Assembly: GCA_002300355.1 (NCBI GenBank)
Contig: NSGV01000002.1
Location: forward strand, 248,001 to 312,000
DNA from: Streptomyces sp. TLI_235
Lineage (GTDB): Bacteria; Actinomycetota; Actinomycetes; Streptomycetales; Streptomycetaceae
DNA length: 64,000 nt
Direction: 5' to 3'
The notes beneath the pieces were generated by a model, which worked only from the letters and a program-made list of their open reading frames with translations, was not told the origin of the DNA and made no database searches. Shown in pieces: positions 8,513 through 17,733 of this stretch. Position 1 is the stretch's first letter, and every line of letters starts with the position of its first letter. The translations under genes and the position numbers were made by a program.

Positions 8513-9334
8513 ATGGCCGGGCGGAGAAGACGTGCGGTGTGGGGTGCGGTGGCGGCGGTGCTGCTGGTCGCGGGGTGCGGCAGCGGCGGTTCGTCCGGCT
8601 CCGCCGACCGCCCGGTGCTGTCGGCGGGGACGGCGTCGGAGTCCTCGGACCCGGCCTCGCCGAGCGGGTCGCCCGCCGACTCGGCCTCGCCCTCGCCGGA
8701 CGAGGAGTCCGCCACGCCCACGCCTTCCGCGGAGGAGAGCGGCCCGGAGGCCTCCGCCGATGAGTCCTCCCCCGCCGGCTCGGACGATTCCTCGGACGGC
8801 TCCTCCGACGACGGCAGCGACGCGGGCTCCGGGTCGGGCGCGGCGGCGGACGGGCCCTCGGGCAGCTACGACGTGACGATCACGGGGGTGGCCGGCGGAC
8901 GCTCCTTCAGCCGCCGGGGCACCGTCCGGATCCTCGGCACCATCAGCGAGGTCGGCACCACCAACGGCGTCAATGCGGTGGACGTCTGCCTGATCTCGGG
9001 CTCGCCCGCCGCCCGGCCCGAGGTCGGCGCGATCTGGTTCGGCAGCAACTCCGCGTGCAACCCGGGGGCGAGTGCGGCCCACCTCGACCTGGCGTACGTC
9101 GAGGTGAGCGGCTCGACCGTGACCGTGCAGCCGGACCAGCGGATCGCGGCCACCCTCGGCAACCACTACACCGTCTCCTCCGGCCTGGCGGCCTGCCCGT
9201 TCGCGCCGGTCTCCGGCTCGATGCGGGTGACCGCCTCCGGTGACCGGCTCACCGGGCGGGTCGACATCACCGGTTACGGCGGCGCGTTCTGCGGTCGGTC
9301 CCGCTACCAGGCCGACCTCGAAGGCGGTTCCTGA
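8513..9334 (+). CDS. Secreted lipoprotein with Ser/Asp-rich linker
   Basis: A 273-residue protein: basic N-terminus, hydrophobic segment, and a lipobox LLVAGC with the acylated Cys at residue 22. A long disordered Ser/Asp/Glu/Pro linker (about 25-115) follows, then a compact Ser/Gly/Val-rich C-terminal domain (about 120-273) with several Cys residues that could form disulfides. It should be anchored on the outer face of the membrane. I do not recognise the globular domain. ATG 8513 is preceded by a GAGGGG ribosome site; an in-frame ATG further upstream is less likely. Confidence 0.75.
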   Translation: MAGRRRRAVWGAVAAVLLVAGCGSGGSSGSADRPVLSAGTASESSDPASPSGSPADSASPSPDEESATPTPSAEESGPEASADESSPAGSDDSSDGSSDDGSDAGSGSGAAADGPSGSYDVTITGVAGGRSFSRRGTVRILGTISEVGTTNGVNAVDVCLISGSPAARPEVGAIWFGSNSACNPGASAAHLDLAYVEVSGSTVTVQPDQRIAATLGNHYTVSSGLAACPFAPVSGSMRVTASGDRLTGRVDITGYGGAFCGRSRYQADLEGGS

Positions 9335-9361
9335 CCCGTCGCCGGTGGGCGCGGGGATGGG

Positions 9362-9409
9362 CTGCCGACCCCGGGCCGCGGTGTGTGACGGCGGGCCCGG
9401 GGTCGGCAG
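9362..9409. terminator. Bidirectional terminator hairpin
   Basis: A perfect 16-bp inverted repeat (arms 9362-9377 and 9394-9409) lies between the converging lipoprotein and chaplin genes and can serve both. Confidence 0.75.
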
Positions 9410-9427
9410 GTCGGCGGTGCCGGGGTG

Positions 9428-9673
9428 TCAGCCGGCGTTGTCGCAGACGTTGCCGGTCGCCGGGTTGAGGATGCTGACGACGCCGATCGAGTTGCCGCAG
9501 ACGTTCACCGGGATGTGGACCGGGACCTGGATGACGTTGCCGGACAGCACACCGGGCGAGTTCGTGGCCACGCCCTCGGCCCCGGCGCTCGCCGAGGCCG
9601 GGCCGGCAGCGGCGCCCAGGACGAGGGTGCCGGCGGCGGCCGCGAGGGCCAGGGCGGTGCGCAGTGCGGTCAT
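9428..9673 (-). CDS. Short chaplin (hydrophobic aerial-hypha surface protein)
   Basis: An 81-residue secreted protein: signal peptide of about 30 residues ending at an ASA site, then a single chaplin domain with the typical NSPGVLSGN start, HIPVNVCGNSI and the ending ATGNVCDNAG. The two cysteines are placed as in the short chaplins (ChpD-H group). Chaplins assemble into amyloid-like fibres that make aerial hyphae and spores hydrophobic and help colonies break surface tension. AGGAG sits 8 nt before the ATG. No second chaplin or rodlin gene is adjacent. It is preceded by a long untranslated stretch that probably holds developmental promoter elements. Confidence 0.9.
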   Translation of the reverse strand: MTALRTALALAAAAGTLVLGAAAGPASASAGAEGVATNSPGVLSGNVIQVPVHIPVNVCGNSIGVVSILNPATGNVCDNAG

Positions 9674-10053
9674 GGTGGACTCCTGTCGTGTCGAGCTTTT
9701 CTGATGATGCGCCGGCCGAGCGATCGAAGAACGGCCGTCATGACCTTTTCGGCACGAACCGGCCCCGGGGTTGGCCAGGACAGGACAGTCCACCCGATCG
9801 GCGCAGCGGTCCGGCCGACCTTGACCGGTACGGCGGACACGGCGGCCGGTCCCTCGGTGGCCGGAGGACGTCGATCAGCGGCCGAAGCAGCGGGAGCCGA
9901 TGGGAGCGGCAAGCCGGCGTTCACCGCGGGAAAGCCCCCACCCGCGGCGACGGGTCGGTGACGTCGGGACGGCCCCGCGACGCGGCGGGGTAGGGTCGCT
10001 GACGGTGTGTCGGCGAACGGGCTGCCCGGCGGCAGGCCGTCAGGGGGTCGCTC
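9674..10053. other. 380-bp region without a supported gene
   Basis: This lies between the divergent chaplin and small membrane-protein genes. Both promoters must be here. I see no convincing coding ORF (the frames are antisense-like), no strong hairpin and no repeat that I can name. Confidence 0.5.
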
Positions 10054-10527
10054 GTGGGTGTGTTGTTGCTGTTCCTGGCGCTGGCGGGGCTCGTCCTGGC
10101 GGTGGTGCTGGTGGTCCTGGCGCTGGTGTCGCTGGGGCGGGCCGCGCGGCGGCGCCGGGGGGCGTGGTTGGTGCGCGGGCTGGCGCTGGCCGCCGCGGCG
10201 GGCGCCGTGGCGGCCTACATGTGCGGGCTGGCGCTGGTCGGGCTCGACGCGATGGACGCGGGCAGGGGCGGGGCGGACTCCGCGCCGCCGCAGCCCTGCC
10301 GGACCGGCCCGGCGGAGCGCTGGGGGCAGGTCGTCGACTGGGAGGTCGGCTTCGTCCCGGTGCGCTTCGAGTGCCGGCTGGCGAGCGGGAAGTCCTATGG
10401 CAACGCCACCGTGCCCGGGTGGGTGAATCCGGCGACGGCGCTCTTCGGCCTGGCGGCGGCGGGCCTCGGCATCGGGGCCCGGGCGGCGGCCGAGCGGGTG
10501 GAGCGCCGTACGCCGGCGGCGGTCTGA
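10054..10527 (+). CDS. Small membrane protein of unknown function
   Basis: A 157-residue protein with two N-terminal hydrophobic segments (about 2-28 and 40-64), an external-looking middle part with two cysteines (PQPCRTGPAERW and FECRLAS) and a third hydrophobic segment near the end (NPATALFGLAAAGLGIGA). I do not recognise a family. The GTG start at 10054 is chosen because the hydrophobic helix follows at once. It is convergent with the phosphodiesterase gene. Confidence 0.55.
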   Translation: MGVLLLFLALAGLVLAVVLVVLALVSLGRAARRRRGAWLVRGLALAAAAGAVAAYMCGLALVGLDAMDAGRGGADSAPPQPCRTGPAERWGQVVDWEVGFVPVRFECRLASGKSYGNATVPGWVNPATALFGLAAAGLGIGARAAAERVERRTPAAV

Positions 10528-10573
10528 GGGGCGGGGGCCACGCCGGGCGCGGGCCCCGCCGGGCAGCGGACGG

Positions 10574-12088
10574 TCAGAGGTCGAAGGAGACCTGGTCGAC
10601 GGTCCAGAAGGCGCTGTTGGTGCCGGTGTAGCGGAAGCGGAGCTGGGCGGTCGTGGCCCCGGCGGGCACGGTCACCGGGATGCTCTCGAAGGTGTTGGTG
10701 TCGGCCCGGTAGGACTTGAGGAGCTGCGGCGTGCCGGAGTCGAACGAGATGAAGACGTCGCCGGTCTGCGGGCCGTCGATCCGGTAGTCGGTGGCGAAGC
10801 GGACGGTGGCGGTGGTGGCGCCGTTGAGCCGGTGGCGCGGGCTGATCAGGGTGGAGTCGAACTGGCCGGCGCCGTGCGACTTGTCGTCCCACTCGTCGGA
10901 GTCGGCGACGGCGAAGACGTCACGGGCCCGGACGTTGGTCTCGCGGGCCTGGCCGAGCTGCGCTGCCGTCCAGAACTCGTCGGTGGCGAAGGCCCAGCCG
11001 CGCCACTCGGTGACGCCGCCGGTCGGCATGGCCGAGTTGTCGATGCTCCAGCCGGCGGGCGGGGTGTGCGTCCAGCCCTTGACGGTGGCGGGGATGCCCG
11101 TCTCGTCGGCGCGGCTCTGCAGGCTCGGCCGCAGGGCGTCGAAGGCGTCCGGGACGATGTCGCCGATCGGCTTGCCGTCGAGCTTCCACGCCGGGTCGAC
11201 GGCGACGCCCTCGTGCTTCAGGACGGTCGGCGCGATGTCGACGAGCTTGACGTCCTGGCGGGTGGAGCCGGGGGTGTGGCCGGCGCCGTCGGCGATGACG
11301 AAGGTGCGCCGCTCGTAGGCGCTGTTGCCGCCGTGGCCGCCCGCGTCGGTGTGGCCGTGGTCGGTGGTGACGAGGATCAGCCAGTCCTCGGAGCCGTACG
11401 TGGGGCGGGACTTGAGGGCGGTGACGACCTGGCCGACCAGGCCGTCGACGGTGTGGATGGCGTCCAGGTACTGCTGGCTGGCGCCGCCGTGGCTGTGCCC
11501 GGCCTCGTCGACCTGGTCGAAGTGGAGGAAGACGGTGTCGGGGCTGCCGTTGGCGAGGTAGTCGGCCGCGTCGGAGGCGGTCTTGGCGTCGTTCTCGCTC
11601 TCCGGGATGCGCAGGTCGGCGCGGCCGTTGAAGACGGTGCCGGTGATCGGGTTCCAGGAGGCGGCCACCAGGGTGGAGGCGGCGGGGGCGGCGGTCTCCA
11701 GGCGGGTGGCGAGGTCCGGGTAGAGGTCGAAGTGCGAGCCGGAGAAGGTGTTGTCCTTGACGCCGTGCCTGTCCGGCCAGACGCCGGTGGCGATGGTCGA
11801 CCAGCCGGGGCCGGACAGGGTGGGCGCCAGCGGGTTGGCGTACAGGTTCGAGGTGGCGGTGAGGCCGCCCGCCATCAGTGCCTTGAGGTTGGCGGCGTCC
11901 GCGGCGAGCAGCTTGTCGTAGCGGGTGCCGTCGATGCCGATGACGAGCGTCTTGGCCTGCTTGGTGCCGTTCGGCAGGCCCTTGTAGGGGCCGGTGGCGG
12001 CGGACGCGGTGACGCCGGTCAGCGGCAGCAGGGCCGCGGTGACGGCGCCGGCGGCGAGCAGGGTGCGGAGGTGTCGGGACGTGCGCAC
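10574..12088 (-). CDS. Secreted alkaline-phosphatase-superfamily phosphodiesterase
   Basis: A 504-residue exported enzyme: signal peptide ending near ASAATGPYKG, then an NPP-like alkaline-phosphatase-superfamily domain. VIGIDGTRYDKL (first metal-binding Asp), PTLSGPGWSTIATGVWPDRHG (nucleophile Ser/Thr region, given here as its family pattern), FDQVDEAGHSHG and TTDHGHTDAGGHGG are the expected metal-ligand motifs. The last ~140 residues form a carbohydrate-binding-like beta domain. It probably cleaves phosphodiesters or pyrophosphates outside the cell for phosphate supply. GTG 12088 has AGGAG well spaced; an upstream start lacks this. A GntR regulator is divergent. Confidence 0.85.
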   Translation of the reverse strand: MRTSRHLRTLLAAGAVTAALLPLTGVTASAATGPYKGLPNGTKQAKTLVIGIDGTRYDKLLAADAANLKALMAGGLTATSNLYANPLAPTLSGPGWSTIATGVWPDRHGVKDNTFSGSHFDLYPDLATRLETAAPAASTLVAASWNPITGTVFNGRADLRIPESENDAKTASDAADYLANGSPDTVFLHFDQVDEAGHSHGGASQQYLDAIHTVDGLVGQVVTALKSRPTYGSEDWLILVTTDHGHTDAGGHGGNSAYERRTFVIADGAGHTPGSTRQDVKLVDIAPTVLKHEGVAVDPAWKLDGKPIGDIVPDAFDALRPSLQSRADETGIPATVKGWTHTPPAGWSIDNSAMPTGGVTEWRGWAFATDEFWTAAQLGQARETNVRARDVFAVADSDEWDDKSHGAGQFDSTLISPRHRLNGATTATVRFATDYRIDGPQTGDVFISFDSGTPQLLKSYRADTNTFESIPVTVPAGATTAQLRFRYTGTNSAFWTVDQVSFDL

Positions 12089-12239
12089 GGGGCTCCTGGG
12101 GAGTCGGCGTGGGACAGGACACGAACGTGGAGCGGCGGCGGGGGCTGTGGGTCGGCGCACCGCCACCGGCAGAGAGCCTGGGCCCCGCGGGCGATCCCTC
12201 CGTCGCGCCGAAGGGATCGGCGCGTGAACAGCTCCCGAA

Positions 12240-12312
12240 GTTCAGTCCATATCCGTTACCGCCCCGTTATCTTCCGTGCCTGGGCGGGTCCGCTTGCTTG
12301 TACGGTGTCGGC
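12240..12312 (+). promoter_or_regulatory. Leaderless GntR promoter with PHO-box-like repeats
   Basis: TACGGT (12304-12309 region) lies 6 nt before GTG 12313, which predicts a leaderless transcript. Upstream, GTTACCG and GTTATCT start 11 bp apart (12255 and 12266), and GTTCAGTCC starts at 12240. The 11-bp spacing recalls PhoP direct-repeat units of Streptomyces, but matches are imperfect, so a PHO box is only suggested. Confidence 0.4.
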
Positions 12313-13080
12313 GTGAGCCACGGCATCCCGCAACCGCCGCTCGCGGCCGCCCGTTCCGGAGTCCCGGAGCACGGCCGCGTGCCGAAGTACTACCTGGTCA
12401 AGACCGAGTTGGAGGCGCTGCTCGACGAGCTCGGCGCGGACGGGCTGCTGCCGACCGAGGTCGACCTGGCGGCCCGGTACGGGGTGGCCCGGGCGACCGT
12501 CCGCCAGGCTCTGCGGGAGCTGCTGGTCGAGGGCCGGCTGCGCCGCCGCGGGCGGGGCACGGTGGTCGCCGGGCGCAAGATCGAGCAGCCGCTGTCGCTG
12601 GCGAGCTACACGGAGGGCGTCAGCCGGCACGGCCTGCGGCCGGACCGCACGCTGATCGGGCTGGACCGCGTCCCCGCCGATCCGGCGCTGGCCGCCCGGC
12701 TCGGGCTGGCCGGGGGCGAGCCGGTCTGGCACCTGGAGCGGGTGCTGCGGGCCGACGAGGAGCGGGTCGGGCTGGAGAGCACCTATGTCGCCGCTGCCCG
12801 GGTGCCGCGGCTGGACCGGGACTTCGACCCCACCGGTTCCTTCTACCGGTACCTGCGCGACCAGGGCCTGGGCCTCGGCGGCGCCGAGGAACGGATCGAG
12901 ACCGTCCTCGCCACCCCGCGCGAGGCCCTGCTGATCGGCACCCCGCCGGCCCTGCCGATGCTGCTGCTGCACCGCCGCAGCCGGGACACCGTCGGCGCCC
13001 CGCTGGAGCAGGTGCGCACCCTCTACCGCGGCGATCGCTTCAGCTTCACCCTGGACCTCCCGGCGCCGACGACCGACTGA
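12313..13080 (+). CDS. GntR-family (HutC/PhnF-type) transcriptional regulator
   Basis: A 255-residue regulator: winged helix in the first ~80 residues (GLLPTEVDLAARYGVARATVRQ) followed by a UTRA effector-binding domain ending in TLYRGDRFSFTLDL, the HutC/PhnF subfamily layout. It should bind an organic ligand, possibly a phosphonate or phosphorylated sugar, and control nearby genes. It is divergent from the secreted phosphodiesterase, which is the obvious target. GTG 12313 directly follows a -10 box, indicating a leaderless message. The ligand is inferred from context only. Confidence 0.85.
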   Translation: MSHGIPQPPLAAARSGVPEHGRVPKYYLVKTELEALLDELGADGLLPTEVDLAARYGVARATVRQALRELLVEGRLRRRGRGTVVAGRKIEQPLSLASYTEGVSRHGLRPDRTLIGLDRVPADPALAARLGLAGGEPVWHLERVLRADEERVGLESTYVAAARVPRLDRDFDPTGSFYRYLRDQGLGLGGAEERIETVLATPREALLIGTPPALPMLLLHRRSRDTVGAPLEQVRTLYRGDRFSFTLDLPAPTTD

Positions 13081-13115
13081 CGGCCGGCTGACGCCTGCCC
13101 CGGGCCGACGCCGGA

Positions 13116-13646
13116 TCAGCCGGTCGGGCCGTCCTGCGGTCGGACGGCCCGTCGCATGCAGACCCGCGGCCACCGGTCGAGGCCGTGCGCCGCCTCCCGC
13201 GCCCGGACGGCCCGCAGCTCCGGCCCGATCTCCGGTTCGTCCAGGGTGACGAAGCCGCAGCGGGCGTAGTAGGGCGCGTTCCAGGGCACCTCGGCGAAGG
13301 TGGTGAGGGTGAGCGCGGGCAGGCCCTCGTCGACGGCGAGCCGGGCGGCGCGGTCGAGCAGCGCCCGGCCGATGCCCCGCCGGGCGCCGGCCGGGTGCAC
13401 CGAGACCTGCTCGACGTGCAGGTTTCCGTCGACGTGCTCGGCGACGAGGTAGCCCACCGGCACGTCGCCGCCGTCCACCGCCGCCCAGGCCAGGCCCGCC
13501 GTCAGGAAGACCGTCAGTTCTTCTGCGGTGAACGGCTCGTCCGCCGCGATCTCCGGCATGCCGACCGCGCGGAACAGCTCCCCCGCCGCCCGCTCGATCT
13601 CCTGCAGCCGGGGGAAGTCGTCAAGTATCGCCGCTCGAATGCGCAT
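13116..13646 (-). CDS. GNAT acetyltransferase
   Basis: A 176-residue GNAT-fold protein starting MRIRAAILDDFP. VEQVSVHPAGARRGIGRALL is the acetyl-CoA loop in beta4-alpha3, and APYYARCGF is the usual C-terminal motif. The acceptor substrate is not evident. It is convergent with the GntR gene (35 bp between ends) and divergent from the MFS exporter over 180 bp. An alternative start 6 bp upstream is not supported by a ribosome site. Confidence 0.85.
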   Translation of the reverse strand: MRIRAAILDDFPRLQEIERAAGELFRAVGMPEIAADEPFTAEELTVFLTAGLAWAAVDGGDVPVGYLVAEHVDGNLHVEQVSVHPAGARRGIGRALLDRAARLAVDEGLPALTLTTFAEVPWNAPYYARCGFVTLDEPEIGPELRAVRAREAAHGLDRWPRVCMRRAVRPQDGPTG

Positions 13647-13826
13647 GCGCCCATTCTGCCGTCCCGGCGGGCGGCCTCCGGCGGGCAGCCCCCGTCGGAG
13701 GCCGCCGTCCGCCGGTCGGATGACATCCTCGCGGCGCAACGCGCCCCCGGGGTTTGGGGCGGGCAGTGTCGTCCGGGTGACCGCCGCAGTGCCGGGGGCG
13801 GGACACCGGGACGGAAGGAGAGCGGC

Positions 13827-15434
13827 GTGGCTGCGGGCAACGGCGGGCGGGTCGGGGGCGGCACCAGCGAGGGGCTCGCGCTGGCGGGCATGCTGTTCGC
13901 CGTCTCGATGACGTTCATCGACCAGACCATCGTGTCGATCGCCGCACCCAGCATCATCCGCGAACTCGGGCTGTCCGCCGGGGCCATGTCGTGGGTGGTC
14001 AACGCCTATCTGCTGGCGCTGGCGGCGTTCTTCGCGCTGGGCGGGCGGATCTCCGACATCCTCGGGCACAAGCGGATGATGCTGGTCGGCACGGTGGTGT
14101 TCGTGACGGCCTCGGCGCTCTGCGGGGCGGTGCCGACCGGCGGCGCGGCTGAGACCTGGCTGATCTCCTTCCGCGTGGTGCAGGGCGTGGGTGCGGCGCT
14201 GATGTTCCCGGCGGCGCTGGCGGTGGTGGTCGAGGTGTTCGCTGTGGATCGGCGCGGCCGGGCGCTGGCGCTGTTCTTCGGGGTGGCGGGCGGCCTGACC
14301 GCGATCGGCCCGATCCTCGGCGGCTGGCTGACCAGCTGGACCTGGCGGGCGATCTTCTGGGTCAACGTCCCGGTGGCCGTGGTCGCCCTGGTGCTGACCT
14401 TCCTCGCCCGGATCCGCAACACGCCCCGCCCGGAGCCGATCGACTGGCCGGGTGCGGTGCTGGTCGCGGTCGGCATGGGCCTGAGCGTGCTCGGGCTGCA
14501 GCAGGCCGCCGTCTGGGGCTGGGACAGCGCCGCCACCTGGGGGTGCATCGTCGGCGGCCTGGCGGTGCTGGTGCTGTTCGTGCTGGCGGAGCTGCGCAGC
14601 CGGGACCCGCTGATCACCATGCAGGTCTTCGCCGACCGGGCGTTCTCGGCGGACAACGCGGTGCTGTTCTTCTCGATGATGGCGTTCGTCCCGGTGTTCT
14701 TCTTCGCCTCGGTGTACGCGCAGGTCGCGCTCGGCTACTCGGCCAACGAGGCGGGCCTGTACCTGCTGATGTTCTTCGCCGGCTTCGGCCCGGCCTCGCA
14801 GATCGGCGGCCGCATCCTCGACCGGCGCGGGGCCCGGCCGGCGATGCTGATGGGCACCGCGGTCGGGGCGGTCGGGTTCGCGATCTGGGCGGCGAAGATC
14901 ACCGATCTGTCGCTGGGCGCGCAGTGGCCGTGGATCGTGCTCTCCGGTGCCGGCATCGGCCTGCTGCTGACGCCCGCCTCCACCGACGCGGTGAACCGGG
15001 CGATCGGCCGTTCGTACGGCGAGGTCACCGGGATCACCCAGACCGTCCGGAACTACGCGGCGAGCGTGAGCCTGGCGGTGCTCGGCACCGTCCTGCTGCA
15101 CACCACGGCGAACCGGGTCACCGAGACGCTGGAGCAGCTCGGGCTGCCGGCGCAGGCGGCGCGCACGACCGCGGATCGGATCACCAGGAGCCTCACCGGC
15201 CCCAGCAGCGGCGGGTCCGCGGCGACCGGGGTGGACCCGGGACTGCTGGACGCGCTGCGCGCGGACTTCGCGGCGGCGAACCGGCCGGTGCTGTACGGGA
15301 TGGCCGCGGCGCTGGCCGTGGCCTTCCTGTGCGCGCTGTGGCACCCCGGCACCCGGATCACCGCGGAGAGCGAGGCGGCCCGGAGCCGTCCGGGTGCGCG
15401 TCCGGCCGGGCAGGAGGCGGAGCGGGAGGGCTGA
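13827..15434 (+). CDS. MFS drug-exporter-like transporter (DHA2, EmrB/QacA type)
   Basis: A 535-residue protein with about 14 membrane helices. FIDQTIVSIAAPSI in helix 1, the motif-A loop GGRISDILGHKR, and the motif-C region GVAGGLTAIGPILGGWL in helix 5 identify a DHA2-type proton-coupled exporter. It probably extrudes a toxic or self-made compound from the cytoplasm. GTG 13827 has GAAGGAG 7 nt upstream. Its last 77 bp overlap the 3' end of the FUSC-like gene on the other strand, so the two transcripts are antisense at their ends. No dedicated regulator is adjacent. Confidence 0.88.
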   Translation: MAAGNGGRVGGGTSEGLALAGMLFAVSMTFIDQTIVSIAAPSIIRELGLSAGAMSWVVNAYLLALAAFFALGGRISDILGHKRMMLVGTVVFVTASALCGAVPTGGAAETWLISFRVVQGVGAALMFPAALAVVVEVFAVDRRGRALALFFGVAGGLTAIGPILGGWLTSWTWRAIFWVNVPVAVVALVLTFLARIRNTPRPEPIDWPGAVLVAVGMGLSVLGLQQAAVWGWDSAATWGCIVGGLAVLVLFVLAELRSRDPLITMQVFADRAFSADNAVLFFSMMAFVPVFFFASVYAQVALGYSANEAGLYLLMFFAGFGPASQIGGRILDRRGARPAMLMGTAVGAVGFAIWAAKITDLSLGAQWPWIVLSGAGIGLLLTPASTDAVNRAIGRSYGEVTGITQTVRNYAASVSLAVLGTVLLHTTANRVTETLEQLGLPAQAARTTADRITRSLTGPSSGGSAATGVDPGLLDALRADFAAANRPVLYGMAAALAVAFLCALWHPGTRITAESEAARSRPGARPAGQEAEREG

Positions 15435-17733
15435 CCGCACTCTCGGGCGGAGCCTTCCCGACGGACACGGCGGACAGGTCGTCGACCAGGCCGACCAGCC
15501 AGACGGCGGTGTCCACGGCGTGCAGCGCCGCCGGGTCCGGCGGCAGGCGGGTCGCCATGATGCGCTCGTCGAGCAGCGCGGTGCGTGCCTCGGCGAGGAG
15601 CGGGTCCGGCGGGACTGGCGAGCCCGGGCCGGCGCGCAGCGCGGTGCCCTCCCGGCGGAAGGCGGCGGCCGCGGTGTCGGCGTCGCGGACGAGGGCGCCG
15701 GCGACGCCGGGCCAGCCGACCAGGGAGTGCGGGGCGATCCGGGCGAGCAGTTGCTCGGCGCCGCGGACGGTGTGCTGGCCGGTCAGCAGCGCCGCCTGCC
15801 AGTCCGGTGCATCGGGAGGTACGGTGTGGCGCTCGGAGCGGAACTGGGCGTACGTCGCCTCGGTGAGGACCGCGGAGCGGCGGGCCCGCCGCACGGCTCC
15901 GTCCGGGGCGGGTCCGCCGGTGAGCACGGCGACGGTCTCGCGGAGCGCGTCGGCGCTGTCGGAGAGCAGCTCGGCCGTGCGCCGGCGCAGTTCGCGGGCG
16001 CCGCCGAGGGGCCAGGCGCAGAGCCCGGTGAGGGTGCCGACGGCGGCGCCGGCCGCCACGTCGACGAGCCGGGCCTCGGCGAGCTTCCAGCTGGCGGGCG
16101 CGAGCTGGGCGAAGACCATGGCCACCGCAATGGTGAAGGTGCCCTGGGCCCAGGCCAGGCCGAGGATCGGCCCCAGGGTGAACGCGGTGAGCATGGTGGC
16201 CGGCAGCGCGACGGCGTAGAACAGCGGCCGGTCCCCGACCAGCATGAGCATCACCGCGGTGGCGGCCGCCCCGCACAGCGTGCCGGTGAGCGCTGGCCGC
16301 AGGGTCATGCCGGTGTCGGCGGCGGTGGTCCGCATCAGGGTGAGGGTCGCGAGCAGCACCCAGAAGCCGTGCGTGAGGTCGAGGCCGCCCACGAGCAGGC
16401 GGGCTGCGGCGAGGGCGGCGGCGGTACGGACGGCGTTCTGGAAGTAGACCGAGCGCGAGGTCAGGTTGGCCCGGAACCGCGCCCACCAGAGCCGGACGGC
16501 CGGCTCGTGGCCGTACCAGAACGGGCCCGGCCGCTCGGCGGGCGGCGTCGGGTCGGGCGGCAGCGGTGCGCGCCGGCTGATCCGTACGGCGAGGGTGAGG
16601 AAGCGGGCGCCCTCGGCGGCCTCAAGGGCCATGCTGCCGAGACCGAGCCGGGCGGCGGTCGCCGCCTCCGCGGGGTCGGAGGTGCGGTACGGCCCGATGT
16701 GTCCGGCGCCGGCGCCCGGGTCGGCGGCGGGGCGGGGGGCGGGGCGGGGGGCGCCCTCCGGGTGGAACGGGGTGGTCCGGACGGCTTCGAAGGCGGCGAT
16801 GGCGGTCTCGATCGGGTCCGTCCCGGGCACCGGTCGACCGTTCCGGAGGCCCTCTCCCGCGGCACGGACGGCCCGCGCCGCGGCGCGGACCAGTGCGGCG
16901 GCCTGCGGCAGCGGGCCGGCGAGGTCGTTGACCCGGCCGATCCGCAGCAGCTGCGCACGGGTGTGGCGGAGGGCGGTCGCGGCGTGCGAGAGCGCGCGGT
17001 CGGCGGCGCTCGCGGAGGCCGGACGCTCCATCAGCGGGATCCGGGAGAACCGCAGGTCGTCCATCGCCTCGGCGGCGGGGTCGGGTCGGCCGTCCGCGGT
17101 GCCGGGCGGGGCGCGGTCCTCGACCGGGCGGCCGGGGGGTGCCGCGACGGCGACCGCGGTGCGGTCGGCGAGGTCGGCGACCGCGGCGGCGGCGCGGGCG
17201 AGCCGGTCGCGGTAGTCGACCGGCGGCGGCACCGGCCACAGCAGCCGCTCGGCGGCGGCGAGCAGCACGATCCCGGCGGTGACGCCGATCAGCCGCAACG
17301 GCAGGTCGTCCGGTCGGTACGGCGGGAAGCACGGCAGGATGTAGAGGAGCTGCAGGCCGTTGGCGAGACCGACCAGCCGGGGCCCGCCGACCGAGCTGTA
17401 GGCAACGGCGAACCCGATGCCCAGCATGCCGACGGCGGCCGCCCACGAGCGCACGGCGAGCAGCGTTCCGAGGGTGATCAGCAGGTAGGCCGCGGGCAGC
17501 GTGAGCAGCAGGGTGCGGGCCCGGGCCCGGGCGCCGCCGCCGATCCGGGAGAGCAGGCCGAGGGAGATCGCGCCGAACAGGGCGTAGGTCGCGGCGGTCG
17601 GCCGGTCGAAGCCGTACCGGAAGGTGTAGAAGCCGATGCAGGCGACCAGGGTGACCCGGACGGCCCGGTGGAGGATCTCAAGGCCGGGGTCGCGGGCGCG
17701 GAGCCGGTCGAGCAGTGGGCGCGTCCGGCTCAT
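15358..17733 (-). CDS. FUSC/YccS-like integral membrane protein
   Basis: A 791-residue protein with two blocks of hydrophobic segments: about residues 20-170 and about 430-590, each with five to six helices, separated by a helical cytoplasmic part and followed by a long cytoplasmic tail. This duplicated layout is that of FUSC-type transporters related to aromatic-acid exporters. The substrate is unknown. I start at ATG 17733 (MSRTRPLL) because the 33 residues upstream are Pro/Arg/Gly-rich and unlike a membrane protein. Its 3' end overlaps the MFS gene tail to tail by 77 bp. Confidence 0.8.
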   Translation of the reverse strand: MSRTRPLLDRLRARDPGLEILHRAVRVTLVACIGFYTFRYGFDRPTAATYALFGAISLGLLSRIGGGARARARTLLLTLPAAYLLITLGTLLAVRSWAAAVGMLGIGFAVAYSSVGGPRLVGLANGLQLLYILPCFPPYRPDDLPLRLIGVTAGIVLLAAAERLLWPVPPPVDYRDRLARAAAAVADLADRTAVAVAAPPGRPVEDRAPPGTADGRPDPAAEAMDDLRFSRIPLMERPASASAADRALSHAATALRHTRAQLLRIGRVNDLAGPLPQAAALVRAAARAVRAAGEGLRNGRPVPGTDPIETAIAAFEAVRTTPFHPEGAPRPAPRPAADPGAGAGHIGPYRTSDPAEAATAARLGLGSMALEAAEGARFLTLAVRISRRAPLPPDPTPPAERPGPFWYGHEPAVRLWWARFRANLTSRSVYFQNAVRTAAALAAARLLVGGLDLTHGFWVLLATLTLMRTTAADTGMTLRPALTGTLCGAAATAVMLMLVGDRPLFYAVALPATMLTAFTLGPILGLAWAQGTFTIAVAMVFAQLAPASWKLAEARLVDVAAGAAVGTLTGLCAWPLGGARELRRRTAELLSDSADALRETVAVLTGGPAPDGAVRRARRSAVLTEATYAQFRSERHTVPPDAPDWQAALLTGQHTVRGAEQLLARIAPHSLVGWPGVAGALVRDADTAAAAFRREGTALRAGPGSPVPPDPLLAEARTALLDERIMATRLPPDPAALHAVDTAVWLVGLVDDLSAVSVGKAPPESAVSPPAPPPARPDAHPDGSGPPRSPR

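Noticed and set aside
10528..10573. Terminator between the small membrane protein and the phosphodiesterase
   Set aside because: The complementarity (GGGGGCC...GGGCCCC) is short and broken, so I did not list it.
10832..12316. 494-residue ORF antisense to the phosphodiesterase
   Set aside because: It is a Gly/Val-rich shadow of the phosphodiesterase gene with no recognisable domain.
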